From Pardosa pseudoannulata (lineage: Eukaryota > Arthropoda > Arachnida > Araneae > Lycosidae): a DNA stretch of 64,000 nt. The notes under the pieces were generated by a model. The model did not search any database. It was not told the origin of the DNA and worked only from the letters and a program-made list of their open reading frames with translations. The DNA is taken from contig CM063505.1 in NCBI GenBank assembly GCA_032207245.1, positions 174,143,200 through 174,207,199 of the forward strand, read 5' to 3'. Positions 44,561 to 57,400 of the stretch are shown here, piece after piece (within the stretch, counting starts at the first letter, position 1; each line of letters opens with the position of its first letter). Both the position numbers and the translations under genes were made by a program.

Positions 44561-46390
44561 AGTAAATGCGAGTCATATGTAAAAATAAATATTATCATTG
44601 TTTACTAAATAAATAAGCTGTTTATTTAGAACATTTTATATACCTAATTTATTTAAATTGCATAAAATATATTGCTCTTTTTATTTTTTTAAATATTTTG
44701 GAGGAAATTTTTAAAGCATGAGTATTTATAATTAAAAAGCATTTCATCACGTGATACAATTTTCTTGCAAGCACAAGGGATACAAAATTACGCATAGTTC
44801 ATAAAATTAAACTATTTCCCTTCGTATTTTTTTAACTCCATTTTGTCTCTCACTTGTTTACCTATACAACCCTAATTTCATTTTTATTCACAGTTACGTT
44901 TTTGTTTTCAATTTAATTTTCTTTGGTTGCTGTATACTTAGAACTTCCAACCTTCGTAAAGAAGTATTTTTAACAATCATACTTATTATGCCTTCAAAAT
45001 ACTACTTTAAAAAAAGTACCTATTCATACATGGCAACTGCAAAGAAACGTCAAAGACAAGATTTTACTATGTTTTTAAAAAAATAAGATTAATTCATAAA
45101 AGGAATTAGTATAGAGAAAAACTGATTTGGCACTCTTGCATCACCTAAAATAGTTAAGTTACGTTGTCATCTTTGAAGAAAATATTTTAAGAAGGAGCCA
45201 ACAACCTACAAAATACAGTTCATTCCGATTACAGTATTTTGACCAAATAGTACCTCCCAGTGTGTCCAAATTTGATCCCGATTAACTACATAAAAGGTGT
45301 AAACGTTGCAACTTCCACAAATGTAACACAGAATAACTTAAAATTGACAAAGCTTAGATACCTTCCTATAATAAATCATAAGCTATGTTATTGGAAAATT
45401 TTTAAAGCCCATAAGGACATTGGCCATATGTGCCATAATCTTATGAATAACTTTATTATATAATGTTTCTTAGTACAATTATTTTGTACTTTGCTCCAGT
45501 CAGCAGCGTTAACTCATATTCAGAAACTGCACATGATCCAAAACTAAACACTTAAGGCTATTAGAAAGGCTCCCTAGTATATTACTAATAAATGCTTTAG
45601 AATATGTTCGCGAAGCTGTTATAAAAAAACGTACAATAAAACATTTTACCTCAATCAATTCTATCAACTAAAAAGTAACAAATTTCTCTGGTGTTAAACC
45701 AAATTTATCTGACATTAAACCTCAGATTGAGTGTAAGCGTTCCGAGGTTAAGACCATACCCCCTTTACACAGTAGTAATGACTTGCAGTGAACCATAGTA
45801 AGGAGGTGGACTTTACATATACAGATTTTTGTGTTGAACACGAATCTGTGATACAAAGAGACTGTTTGGTTTACTAATTTTGGTTTATATTAAAAAATGA
45901 GTCTGGTTGAAGTAACTGTAGGTACTTACCCAATCTTCTGATAACTAAAGTAAAAAGTAAATTTTTAATTCCAAAAAGAATTTTAGCACTATCATATACA
46001 AAACGTAGTTCATAGATATTTTTTTATTTTAAAAATAAAATTATACAATGAGCGGTATTTTCCCGTTTGACGTAAGATTATAATATTGTGCAGTTTAAAT
46101 AATCAACTGAAATTAAGATACAGCGGGTAACATCTAGAACATGGCCATGAGTACATTGGTTTTGAAGTACTAGAGCTGATTGTATTCCCAAACCAATATG
46201 TACAAACATTTATAAGCCAATTTAACCAATTTAAGCCGCTATGTTTATACCAGTCTTTATTCCTTATTTTTACCACCAGTTAAAATTTCTAATCATGTCA
46301 TAATAGTAAGACATTGTCAAAAAGTTAGATAAATTTATACTTCAGATAATAAAAAGTTTCCTTTATGTTTAATTATTTTTCAAATCTAGG
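44561..46390. other. Intergenic, upstream of Rab1; nothing recognised
   Basis: A+T-rich sequence with no coding, tRNA-like or transposon-end structure that I could support. A small G+C-richer patch near 45720-45800 shows no recognisable feature. Confidence 0.5.
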
Positions 46391-46567
46391 CAGAACGATG
46401 GCCGAATGGTTAGGGTGCTAGCCTTCGGAACCGGAGTTCGTGGGTTCGAATCCCACTATGGCATGGATGTTCGTAGCCGTTCGGAATCGGCTTTAAGCAG
46501 TAGGTCCCGGTCTCATTAGCCCTCGTGTTGCAAAAAATAGACCATGGCGCTCCAAAACCAACCAATC
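46391..46567 (+). mobile_element. tRNA-derived SINE (family A) with 12-bp target-site duplication
   Basis: This plus-strand full-length copy gives the clearest view of the family: a tRNA-like head GATGGCCGAATGGTTAGGGT with B box GGTTCGAATCC (46443-46453), the body segment CTTTAAGCAGTAGGTCCCGG, GTCTCATTAGCCCTCGTGTT, and a tail CCAAAACCAACCAA. The direct repeat TTCAAATCTAGG flanks it at 46379-46390 and 46568-46579. Confidence 0.93.
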
Positions 46568-47044
46568 TTCAAATCTAGGTGAAATACAAGATAATAGAAA
46601 CAACATATTCCCAATTCTTGAACGCTTCACAGACAAGGAAATGATCTACAGTTCAGATTTTTGATTGACGAGAGACCTTTGAGAGATTTTGAGAGACCTT
46701 TTCAGTAAAGCCTCTATCATTTTATAGTAGTTTATAGTTTTGATCTTTACTGTAATTCTCATTATAAAGAAGAACTTATCTTTACATAGCACGATTTTTT
46801 TTCTTTGTATACCGTAACGCTTTCTTACTATTCTGCAATCGTCGCGTTTACGATTTCATTGTGCTATAGAGTTACTGCAACTATTTATTTACTAAGGTTT
46901 TTTTTTTTTAATTTTTAAGTACTTATAGAAATGATAAAATACGGCTAAATAATATATTGAAAACTTTTATCCACAACAATTATTCTATTTTTGGGAAAAC
47001 TAAACATTTATTGAATTATACACACACACACACACAGACATATA

Positions 47045-47972
47045 CACCGAAGAGCCATTATAATACTACCACCCTCCATTTATAACAATGAGCTCGTAGG
47101 AACAAAACCGCTGCGAGTGCGCGACTAATGTTGGGAATATATAAAGCGGCTATGCATTGTCTTTCCAAACATAACGAGATTACCGACATAATGCACAAAG
47201 CAGCTGATTTATAGAACTTCGATGAAGGTAAAAGCGTTATGGCTTGGCGACTGGGAATATCAATATCAGAAACGGCGCTTTTAGTGAGCTGTTCACGTGC
47301 AGTTGTGAGCACATAACAAAAGTGGTTTATGGATGGGGAAACGACAAGTCGTCGGCCAGCAGTGTATCATCCAAGTGCACTGATTTCAGAGGAGAGCGAA
47401 TTTACGTAATGTTCACCGTGACCGAAGCTACAACAGTCAAATCACCAACTACAACAGTGACAACCCAGACAGTGTATCTCAATACATTGTGCAGCGTATT
47501 GGAATAAAGCACATAAGTACCCATAATCCTCAAGAACAATTTCTAACGCCTGTGCACTACGTGATCATCGTTGCAGACCAGATTCACCCATTCAAGACAA
47601 CAGTATTTCCGGCCAGGATGGTGTTTACCTATAGGATAATGCACAGTGTGATATGGATTGAATCGTCAGGGAGTGGTCCGAAGAACATTCCGGTGACTAT
47701 CAAGTCATGTCTCAGCCACCAAATTCGCCTGACATTAATCTAAAAGAGAATTTGTGGTCCAACCTAGAAAACCAAATTCGTGCTGCCAAGCTACCCCCTC
47801 TCAATGTGCGGGAATTGCAGGATCAGTTGGTGAGTGCTAGGTACCAAATTCCTCAGACTAACTATCAACATCTTGTGGAGTCAATGCCACGTCCGATGTT
47901 GGTGGTTTTAAGGGCTAAAGGTGATCCTGCATGCTATTAATAGGGTGGTTATAATGTAATCGCTCTTCAGTG
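47045..47972 (+). mobile_element. Decayed, internally deleted Tc1-like transposon, 928 bp
   Basis: TIRs CACCGAAGAGCCATTATAA (left) and CACTGAAGAGCGATTACAT (right, reversed) lie next to TA dinucleotides at 47043-47044 and 47973-47974. The plus strand reads as a broken transposase: a helix-turn-helix part (VMAWRLGIS, then a STIQKWFMDG-type stretch at about 47300-47340), a DNAQ remnant of the second catalytic Asp region (about 47636), and SPDINLKENLWSNLENQIR (about 47721-47780), with the third acidic residue (Glu) still present. A C-terminal tail follows to a stop at 47938-47940. The middle of the catalytic core is deleted and frames shift, so it is inactive. Confidence 0.85.
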
Positions 47973-47979
47973 TATATAG

Positions 47980-48031
<52 letters not shown>

Positions 48032-50279
48032 CATACATATATCAGCACCGTAAGAAAGGGAGAGGGGGTTGTAAACCCCCCCCCCCCCAAAGGGATTGCT
48101 GTATGAGTATATATGTAAGGACTGCTGTATTATAATTTAGAGATATCATTTGAAGTAGAAAAAATACCACCCCCTTCCAAGGAAAATATCTCACTATGCT
48201 CCTAGTGGAATGTGGACCATAGATGTTGACACAACACATTACCTAGAATTTAAAGACCTTTAAGTGCATTTTTTATAAAACATCATATATGAATATCATG
48301 TATCCATGTTACATTCTCACTGTGTTTTAGGGCAATATTAATCTTGCATTTGGCATTGGCTCTGACCTTTACCTCAAACCATATCCCCTAATTCTTCCTG
48401 TTGCCGTACCCCATACTCTCCCTTCCCAGCTGTTATTTGTCCATCTTATAAAAACTGGAAATCCTATATACTAACAAAGCTGCTGACTCTATAGTGACAG
48501 CATTTACAACTTTGGTATCAGAGAGTTAATGTTTCAATTACTGTCATTATGTTATGGCTGCTGCTATAGAACTGCTTACTCTCCCAATATGTATCAAAAA
48601 TAGCCAGTTTATCTAAAAATGCTAATAAAAATAATGTTAGCAAATACTGGAAAAAAATCTGAGAACCCTAATATGTGTGACTGGAAGTAGCAGACATATT
48701 TTTGGTTTAAATCTAATAAATTTGAATGGCTAAAAACATTCCTATAAAGGAATTCAAATGTATGAACTCTAGAAGGCATTGCAATACCTGTTTGACCTTT
48801 ATCCAACAATCTAAATTGTAGAATCACTTGATACAGAAAGCATACCTTCTTTTATATAATTTAATAAATTATTTTATTTGTTTGCATTTTGAACAGTAAT
48901 ATTTTTGATATAAATTCATGATAATAAATCCTCACATTTACATTAAGAGCATCTAAGAAAATATACCAGAGTTTTAAATAAATGAAAAAGGAAAATTAAA
49001 ATTATTTTCTATTTAAAAACAGAGAGAAAGAGAAATCCTTGTAATTTTTAATGAATTGGTACTAAAAGTTTCAATATAGTTGATTGAATGTATGTTGAAT
49101 TTTATTGTACTATGCTGTCACATATACAAAACAAATGATATAATATATCCATAAATAATTTGGTTTAAAAATTTAGAATGGAAGTACAAAATTGTTATTT
49201 TACAAGATCTTTTTCAGCATTTTGTTATAAAAAATACTTATAATTAACAATATCAAAGTTAGTAGCAAATTAACTATTTGTATGCTATTTTGTCAAATTT
49301 AAGGAATCAGTATTAGCTCTTTTTTCTCTACTAAAAAAAGTTTTGTCTAAAAATCTGGCTAAACATTTTATAGAAATGTAGTAAATAGTGAAAATTGTGT
49401 TAAAAAAAAAGACAAAGTGTAAAGGATAATTTACCCTGGGTTGTATGCCTTGAATTTACAGTAATTTAAAAAGTAAAATATTGTAGATAAATATAAGTTA
49501 AATCCATTAAAAACATCATATTAATTTGGTTCTTTTCTTGTCTGCTATTTAGTTAAAATATGCAATTTTAATGACTAAAAGTTAGCAGATATGTGAATAC
49601 ATAAATAAAACAGAATAAAAATTTAATGCACTTAATACTTAATTTATCATATGTAAAAAATATTGCACAAATTAAGAAAATAAATAAGATAATGAAAAAT
49701 TAATCACTAATCACAATAAATTTAATACTAGCTTACATAACTTCATTTGTATAATTTAATTTGTGAAAAAATTCTTAAATATGTCAATTAAATTCAAAAA
49801 TTTCATTTAAAAATCTGACTAACATGATTTATAACAAAATTTTTTTACCAACTTTGCTCTGTTGTAAACTTGAGAAAAACTGTTATTAAAAACATCATAT
49901 TTATTTACAAAATACGTCTTTTGATAAAGTTTCAAAGATTTTAGTATGTAAAAAGAAAATATTATACAGATATATATTGAGGAGGGTAGACTGAAATCCT
50001 CTGGTACCTACTTCATCATTGTCCTTGCTAATGACAGACCCAAGATTTAAGTTTGAGTGTAGTACAGGGGGCATTTGATAACAATATACCATTTTTACAT
50101 TAATCCATATAAAAATTTTCTGCCAAGATCCTTTTCTCCAATTGAAGTCTTGATAAGTAATGTGTTTTGATGTATGGGGTAGGTGGGTAGAGTGTCAGAT
50201 TGCAAAAACTCATCAAGGAGTTCCATATCTAGTTTCTACAGATGAATAACCACTTCATGACTATAGAGACTAGCATTTA
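47973..50279. other. Intergenic; microsatellite and an unclassified G+C-richer patch
   Basis: A (TA)n(CA)n run (about 47984-48031) directly follows the Tc1 relic, then a poly-C run at about 48077-48090. At 48040-48480 composition is less A+T-rich, with no ORF of note, and could be an unrecognised repeat. The remainder to 50279 is plain A+T-rich sequence without coding signal. Confidence 0.55.
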
Positions 50280-51217
50280 CGAGGAGCATCCAGAAAGTAA
50301 GTTTTCCTATTTAAAAGAAAAAAAGAACTTGCACTTTCAGGAACATATTTATTGGCAAAAAGTACAGCAATGTTTCAGCTATTTTTCAACATAGCCACCA
50401 CTGGAATTGAGACACTTGTTGTATTGTGGGATCAACTTTTGTATCCCTCTGTCGTAGAACTCTGCCACCTTTGAATGGAACCAACATGTGACAGACGTCT
50501 TCAGCTCTTCATCGTTGCCAAAACGCTCACTGGAAAACAGAAATTTCTTGAGGTGCAAGAAAACGGGCAAATCAATGGGAGCAAGATCAGGGCTGTACGG
50601 TCGATGATCAAACAACTACCAGCCAAATTCCGTCAAAACAGCTGCAGTGCGTCGAGCCGTATGTGGATGAGTATTGTCATAGAGGAGCACAACACCTGCA
50701 GTAAGCATTCCACACCTCTTGTTTTAAATGGCATGTAGCATTTTCTGCAGTGTTTCATAGTAACGGTCAGCATTTACTGTTTCCCTACATTGAAAGAAGT
50801 CAATGAGCAGAATGCCCTTCCTGTCCCAGAACATAGTGCACATACCTTTCCATACCAATGTTTGAATTTGGTCCTGACCTAAGATCCACTACGACACCAA
50901 TGCATTGACTGCTTCTTGGTTTCCGGGGTGAAGTGCGAAATCCGAGTCACATTGCCTGTGACGATCCTGTCGAGGAACTCGTCGCTGGCATTGTGATACC
51001 ATTGCAGAAATATCAGTGCTGTTCCTAAGTGTTGAATTTTGTGTTCAGGTGTCCCTTTGCAACCACTGCAACCATGATACTGGAACAAGGTGGGACCTGT
51101 CCAGCTGGCATATGATTGATATGTCATAGATCTGTTATGCATACTCAATTTACATGGCTAATTATGTTTACTTTAAAGGGGAAAACATCAAGAAACTTAC
51201 TTTCTGGATGCACCTCG
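50280..51217 (-). mobile_element. Decayed, deleted mariner transposon, 938 bp
   Basis: TIRs CGAGGAGCATCCAGAAAGTA (left) and CGAGGTGCATCCAGAAAGTA (right, reversed) are bounded by TA at 50278-50279 and 51218-51219. The minus strand encodes mariner transposase pieces: GTPEHKIQHLGTALIFLQWY, DRIVTGNVTRISHFTPETKK (51023-50964; the first catalytic Asp of TGDE has become Asn), a frameshifted DNTHPH-like second site (near 50690-50670), and YSPDLAPID near 50600 followed by a C-terminus ending GGYVEK. The N-terminal DNA-binding half is missing and frameshifts occur. A normal mariner is about 1.3 kb, so about 350 bp are gone. Confidence 0.88.
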
Positions 51218-51690
51218 TATTAAAAAAGAGCATTTAATTCCTACTGCTGGGTCCAGTTTTAGAAGATTGTGAATTTATAAGTTCTTAGAAAGAGTTAGAC
51301 AGCCTTCCTGGTTTTATCCTCTTTTGGGTTAACAAGCTGACTGCTATTGCAATTTTCAGGACATTTGTTAATCATCAGTTATCTCATTCACAGCTAAAGT
51401 ATTATAATAAGGCATATATATGTCCTAGCTGATGGTATACTTTTGTGATCAACCCCCTCAACCCACCTTTTATTAATTTTATTTATTTTTCAAACATTCC
51501 TCAGGCTATCTTCTTTTAAATTAATAAAAAAATATTTTAATTTTCAGAATCCAATATTTTACTAAAAGCAATATACTTAATATCTGCTTCATCTCTATAC
51601 AAAAAGGTCAAATGAGAATGAGAAATACTTATGGTTTATTCAAGCACTAAGCATAAAGACTAAAAAATAAATAACAAGAAAAGTTAAACA

Positions 51691-51696
51691 TTTATT
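51691..51696 (-). terminator. Candidate polyadenylation signal of MRPS10
   Basis: AATAAA on the minus strand lies 30 nt beyond the MRPS10 stop codon, implying a very short 3' UTR if used. It was chosen because it is the first canonical hexamer downstream; no cleavage site evidence is available. Confidence 0.45.
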
Positions 51697-51725
51697 TAAA
51701 AGTAGGCATTTAGAACTACAAGTAA

Positions 51726-53608
51726 TCAAACGGATTTGGTGTTCATCACATTTTCTTCTTTCTTTTCAGGAACATAGTTAGCAATGTGTTCTGGTAACTT
51801 TTCAATTTGGTGCTATAAAAAAAATAAAGCAAAAATCGATAAAATGGTAAAAGAATTGTCAAAATATAGTTAACCCTATTTAAATACCACTTTAATAGAT
51901 AATAAGTGCACTAATGAGTAACAGCAGCACTACCTATAAAATTATTATGCCTTTATATTTTTCAAAATACTAATTTCAGGACTCATTAAAGAGTAATAAT
52001 GATTTAATACATGCAGAGTACCCATAACAGTCCTTATCAACTTATGCTTAAATACACAATAAAAATTTTATACAGAAAGGTACTAGTAAGATGAATTTCA
52101 TTTTATAATTGACAACATATTCCCAACCACAACAGAAAATGAAGCATATGATATACTTTAAGACCAACAAAAGCATTACTGAATTTCCTGGATTATATAA
52201 ACATATTAAATATTAACAGGCAGAAAAAAAATCTGATGTGGAAACCCCACGACTTCCCTGTATGCTTATGAAATTATATACTTTTTTAAAAAACTATTTT
52301 GACTGTATGATCTATCCTCAGAATGATCATTTGTCCACTTCTTTAAGAGTTAGAAATAAGTTTCATTTCTCAAGGCAATGGTGTTGTCTCAGTAGATCTT
52401 AAATACTACCATCTTGCAATGATTTGCAGTGTTAAAGTCCAATACAATGACGTTGCTTTATTAACACATTTTGTTAGTAACTAAAAAATTTCAGAATTAC
52501 AATGCTTCCTTTACTCCATACCAGAACCTGCTGTATGTCTTCGGATGGGTCAGCGTAAAACACACTTACTCCATACCAGAAATTCTGGATGGAGGCAGAG
52601 TACGACCACTCTTACTCCATACCAGAAAGTAATAAAACAATACAAATTCAAAATAATGACCTGCTAATAATTTTATTTTCATTCTTACTTGGTTGTTTAG
52701 AAATTGACTTTATATGTTACAATGAAATTTTTTGTTATACAGAGTGAAGATTGCAATCAAAAGGAGAGGTGCAGAACTAGATGTTACAGCAATGCAAAAT
52801 ACAAAATTTTAATCTTCTATGGCTAAATGCTTTTTAATTTTGTAAGATACATACATAAGTTTGTAAACATGTTATGAGAAAACTAGTCAAAATATGGCCA
52901 GGGATAGTTAAAAATATGAATTATTTGAAACTTACTTAAGTTTAAAAATTAAAGTTGTCTTCTACATTGTGCTTAAATTTGTCAAAATAAATTCAGGCAG
53001 AGTAAAAATACAAAGTAGAGTATAGACTAGAGTAAAGTATACAAACTAGAGGGAAAAACAAACAAACAAACAAACAAAAACAAAAAACCCAAATTTCTTA
53101 TAATGCAGAACAAATTATTATTACTAATTTCAGTTTCTTATTATGCAACATGAAATTATTACATTATAGTAAGTTTGACAATATTTAATAACTCATGCAA
53201 GCTTAATAATTCAATTAGAGCAAGAGTTTCTCACCTTAGTAACTTTCATTGCAACACCTTCTGGTAAATTTCTTTGAATGTACTCTAAGTATGTATCAGC
53301 AGTTGAACCTGTTATATGTTTTATCTGAAGAGATACCACAAAAGAATATTTTTTTTTTTAAAAAAAAAGGACAACTGAGATACATATTTATCAAACTATC
53401 AAAAATAATTATACAATTATTTGTAAAAATACATCATTAAATATGATTAATTAAAAGAAAACATTTAATTTTTTGCTGTATCATCTACTAACACTGGAAA
53501 ATATAATATTTTGTACCCAAAAAAACTGTATATTTCCAAACCTATACCCATCTATGAATAAGTCAAAAGTGCATTTTTTCTTCATAAATGTACCTCATAT
53601 TCAAAATT

Positions 53609-53650
<42 letters not shown>

Positions 53651-54366
53651 CTGGTAATATTTAACTATGTAGCCAAGCAAATAAGATGGCAAAAATGTTT
53701 TTCAATCAAATTGCTGCCAAGTAAAGAGGTTGACCAAATGACTGATAACATTTTTACCGGTTAGATAATAATGTCAATAGTTTCTATGCTGTTAACCCTA
53801 TCTAAACATACCACTTTTCATAAATTTAAACAATAGAAATTAAAAATATTAAAAAATGTTATATTTGAAAATTATTGTTTGCTTTTGACTGACAGAAAAG
53901 TATTTTTCTTGTGATACTAGCTGATCTTTTACAGATGTAATATAGGTTCTTTGGCATTTTTTGAAATTATGACACCTTTTTGGCATTTTGATAAGATAAC
54001 TGTACAAGTGAGGCTTATTATTAATTTACTATTCAAATTGTGTTTTTCCTCAGATAAAATTTATATCAGATTTCCTTAATTTTTCTCTATTATTGGTTTT
54101 TTTTTATTTTCTTTATTTAAGAAAAAAGGTTTCAGTTTAATTTTTTTGATTTGATTTGGTGACTTTTTGGTTGACAAGAGCAAAAATCATCACTTAGAAA
54201 AACTTGAATTAGACCAAATACGCTGTGCAGGACTGTATATAAGCTGAATTCTCTACTTTAGAATTCGAAAAAGCATAAAAATTCTTGGCTCATATATGGT
54301 AATTTAACTGAACTAAAGCATATTTTTAACGCTTTGAGGCCTAGCGGTTCCGAAAGGCACCACAGA

Positions 54367-54403
<37 letters not shown>

Positions 54404-57400
54404 TTACATTAAAACATAAATTCCCACAGAAGAGATTAATTTTCTGTCAGTACTGAAGTATATTTAATATTCAATAACAGATGGCAACATTATGTTTAGG
54501 AAATCAAAATTTAATAAGAATAGGTTTTGAAGCATGGTTACAAAAAATATTTATTGTAAATATTATTGTTAAGCTTTTTCTATTTCATTACAGTCTGTTT
54601 TTTATTTTTCCTACGCCATAATATGTGAAACTAATTATTTATGCATTATAATCAAAAATTAAAAGAAATAAATTATAGTTAATGACAAAGTTATGGCTCC
54701 AAATAGCAACACTGGGACTCTATGGAAATATACTGTAAAACAGAGCATGCATGTTAAACAGAACACCAGGTTGGTCCTAGTCTATAATAAGGTCAGTGCC
54801 ATCAAAAACTAAAACTAATGTTCAGAAACCAAACAGTATAGGGGTGTACAATAAAGATATAGTAAGTGATGTAGATGTAATAGATATGGTAGTTGAGCTA
54901 TATAGAGTAGATATTTCAGGTAGATGATATTATTTGTGAATTACATATATTTTAGAAATATGTGTAACAAATGAATCAATAATGTACAAGTGATACATGA
55001 AACATGTGTCTGTTGTGAAAAACCCTAAACTCATTGCACTGCATGTCTGAAATTGCTAAAGTACTTATGTTGTCTAAAAAGACTTCAAGGAGAGGAAGAT
55101 CTTCTTATAAGGGTTATCTCCCAAGATAATAAGGAAGACTCATTCCACAACCAATAGTTGATATCTGAATTTGACAATAATGAACATTTTCCTAAACACC
55201 TTGATCAGCAGATACAAACATTGTATTAAAGCACATTCCAGATTAACTAGTGAGAAATACAATGTTACCACATGCCTAAATAAGAATAATAATTACTACA
55301 AATTATTTTATGTAAATATATATATGTGACAAATACATTTATTTTTCCTACAACTTCTAAAGTAGTATTTTTATACCTATGAAAAATGTTGTAATTAGGT
55401 ATGTTAAATTAAAAATAATTATTTTAAACACTTTTAAAAGCCTTTCCAGAACCCTAAGTTATAGTGATGCAAAATTGCACACAAAATATTTCATGTACAA
55501 TTCCAATTAACACATTATATGCGGGCTTGGCGAATGCAGTAATACGCGCATAGGGGGGGGGGAATCAGACGAAATTTGCATTATTTGTGGTACATTATAT
55601 TATGCTTCAATTGATTAAAAATGTGTTAATTCTTAAGAGGGAGATTACTCGCTCCCGCAGATAATGATTGGCAAGCCAAGTGGGTAATCACCCGTTCCCG
55701 CATGTAATGTGTTAAGTCTCAATTGAACCAAATATCACCACTTAAAAATTTAATTTAAAAATAAATTTTTAATGTATATTTATATTAATCAGTTAACAGC
55801 TGAAAATAAATAATAACTTCATAAAATAAAACTTTTCTATTAGTAAATGAAAATGTGGACATCAAAGAGTTAAACTGAATTTAAGAAAAATGAAATACTT
55901 ATTTCAATAGTTATCCTATTGAAATAAGTATTTAATTCTTTTACAGCTAGTTAACAATCAGTTTAGAAACTGTATAGCCACTTACACAGGAAATTATGGT
56001 TTTTAGGAGTTAATAGGAAAATGTGTACTTAGGTACAGCTGTTCATAAGAATCACAAAAGTGTGTTTATAGATAAACAAAATGCTGGACAGACAAAAATA
56101 TAATTTTTTCTTATGTTGCTAAAATATCTCTACTATTATATGTTTAGAATACAAAAGAGATTTACTTAGTTATAAAAAAATAATTAAAGCACTTGTTTAG
56201 AAGAATAAAAAAAATTGTATAGAAAACATTTTGATATATACAAGGAAAATAACAGGGGAAAGAGAGAATAATTGACCTAAAAATTCTTACCTCAAAAATG
56301 CGAAAATATGTACGAAATTCATATTGCACCCGATGTTTTTTATAAATAAACACAGATTTTAACAGTGTCTTCCTAAATCTATCTTCTCTAGGTTCCAAAC
56401 TGAAATTTAAAGAGAAATATTAAAAAATTTTTAAAAGTCAAAAATGGAAAAACAACGTAGTAGTTAAAATACAAGATTTGATAACAGAGTTCTAGGATTG
56501 ATGTTGGTACTTTATATCTGCTAAGGACAGAGAAATGTTTAACGTGTCTGAAACATTAATAAAAATAATATTACATGTAGGAAAAATCAATTTTATTTAC
56601 TATTAGTTAAGGAAATCAACAGCAGATACTTTCAAAACAATCAGAACTGTCAATTGCATTAACACTATATTGAGGTTCTAAGCAGGCATGAAAGTAGACA
56701 ATGACAAAAAAAGCTGAACTTCTCTGGGTGGGGTTGGGGGAGATGTACAGAATATGATTACATTTTCTCATACCTAACTCTTTTTCACAATATGATTCAG
56801 TACTACATACAGGAATGTGGCGCTCCTTCAAGCATTTTGGATGAATTTTCATAGCAGCCAAAATGCAGATTTGGAGCAGGATAGTGTTTTTGTAGCAGTT
56901 AAACTAACAATTTAAAGGATAAACCGTAGTTTTTGAGGAGTCTGCTTAATAATTTAGAATGATTGGTTGGTAGCATTTGGAGCAGCCAAATATTCAATAA
57001 TTGCTGATATAGTTTGTTGGTTTGGTACATGCACTATATAGTGCATAAAGAAAGAGGGGAGATAGTTAAAATTACAATAATAAAAATATATTGCATGTTA
57101 AGGAATACTTTTAATACTTTTTGGATTATCTATTGGGTTAATAGATAATCCAAAATCTATCCTTAAAACCAATAGATAATCCACCAATAGATAATCCTGT
57201 TTGGATTATCTATTGGTTTTAAGGATATTCCTTTGGTGTTTAAGCACCTGCATTTTAACTGTATTTATGCACAGTTTTTTCATAGATTCTTTTTACAGAA
57301 ACTTTTATTTACGTTGTTTTAGTTCCTTTATCCCTTTTTATATTTTTTCTTTTTTATAAGGTTTGCAAGAGGAACTTAAGTGTTAAACTAATTTTTTTCT

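Noticed and set aside
45815..45860. Small inverted repeat around CAGATTTTTGTGTTGAACACG
   Set aside because: The arms are only about 12 bp with mismatches, which is near chance level in this sequence.
46395..46470. tRNA gene predicted from intact A and B boxes
   Set aside because: The head is continuous with the SINE body and tail and flanked by a target-site duplication, so it is a SINE. The acceptor stem does not close properly.
50155..50232. tRNA-like stretch (GGGTAGAGTGTCAGATTG with a weak B box)
   Set aside because: The B-box likeness is poor, there is no tail or duplication, and the match may be chance.
52510..52628. CRISPR-like repeat and spacer pattern
   Set aside because: Only three 16-mers with uneven spacing inside a eukaryotic intron, and no cas genes.
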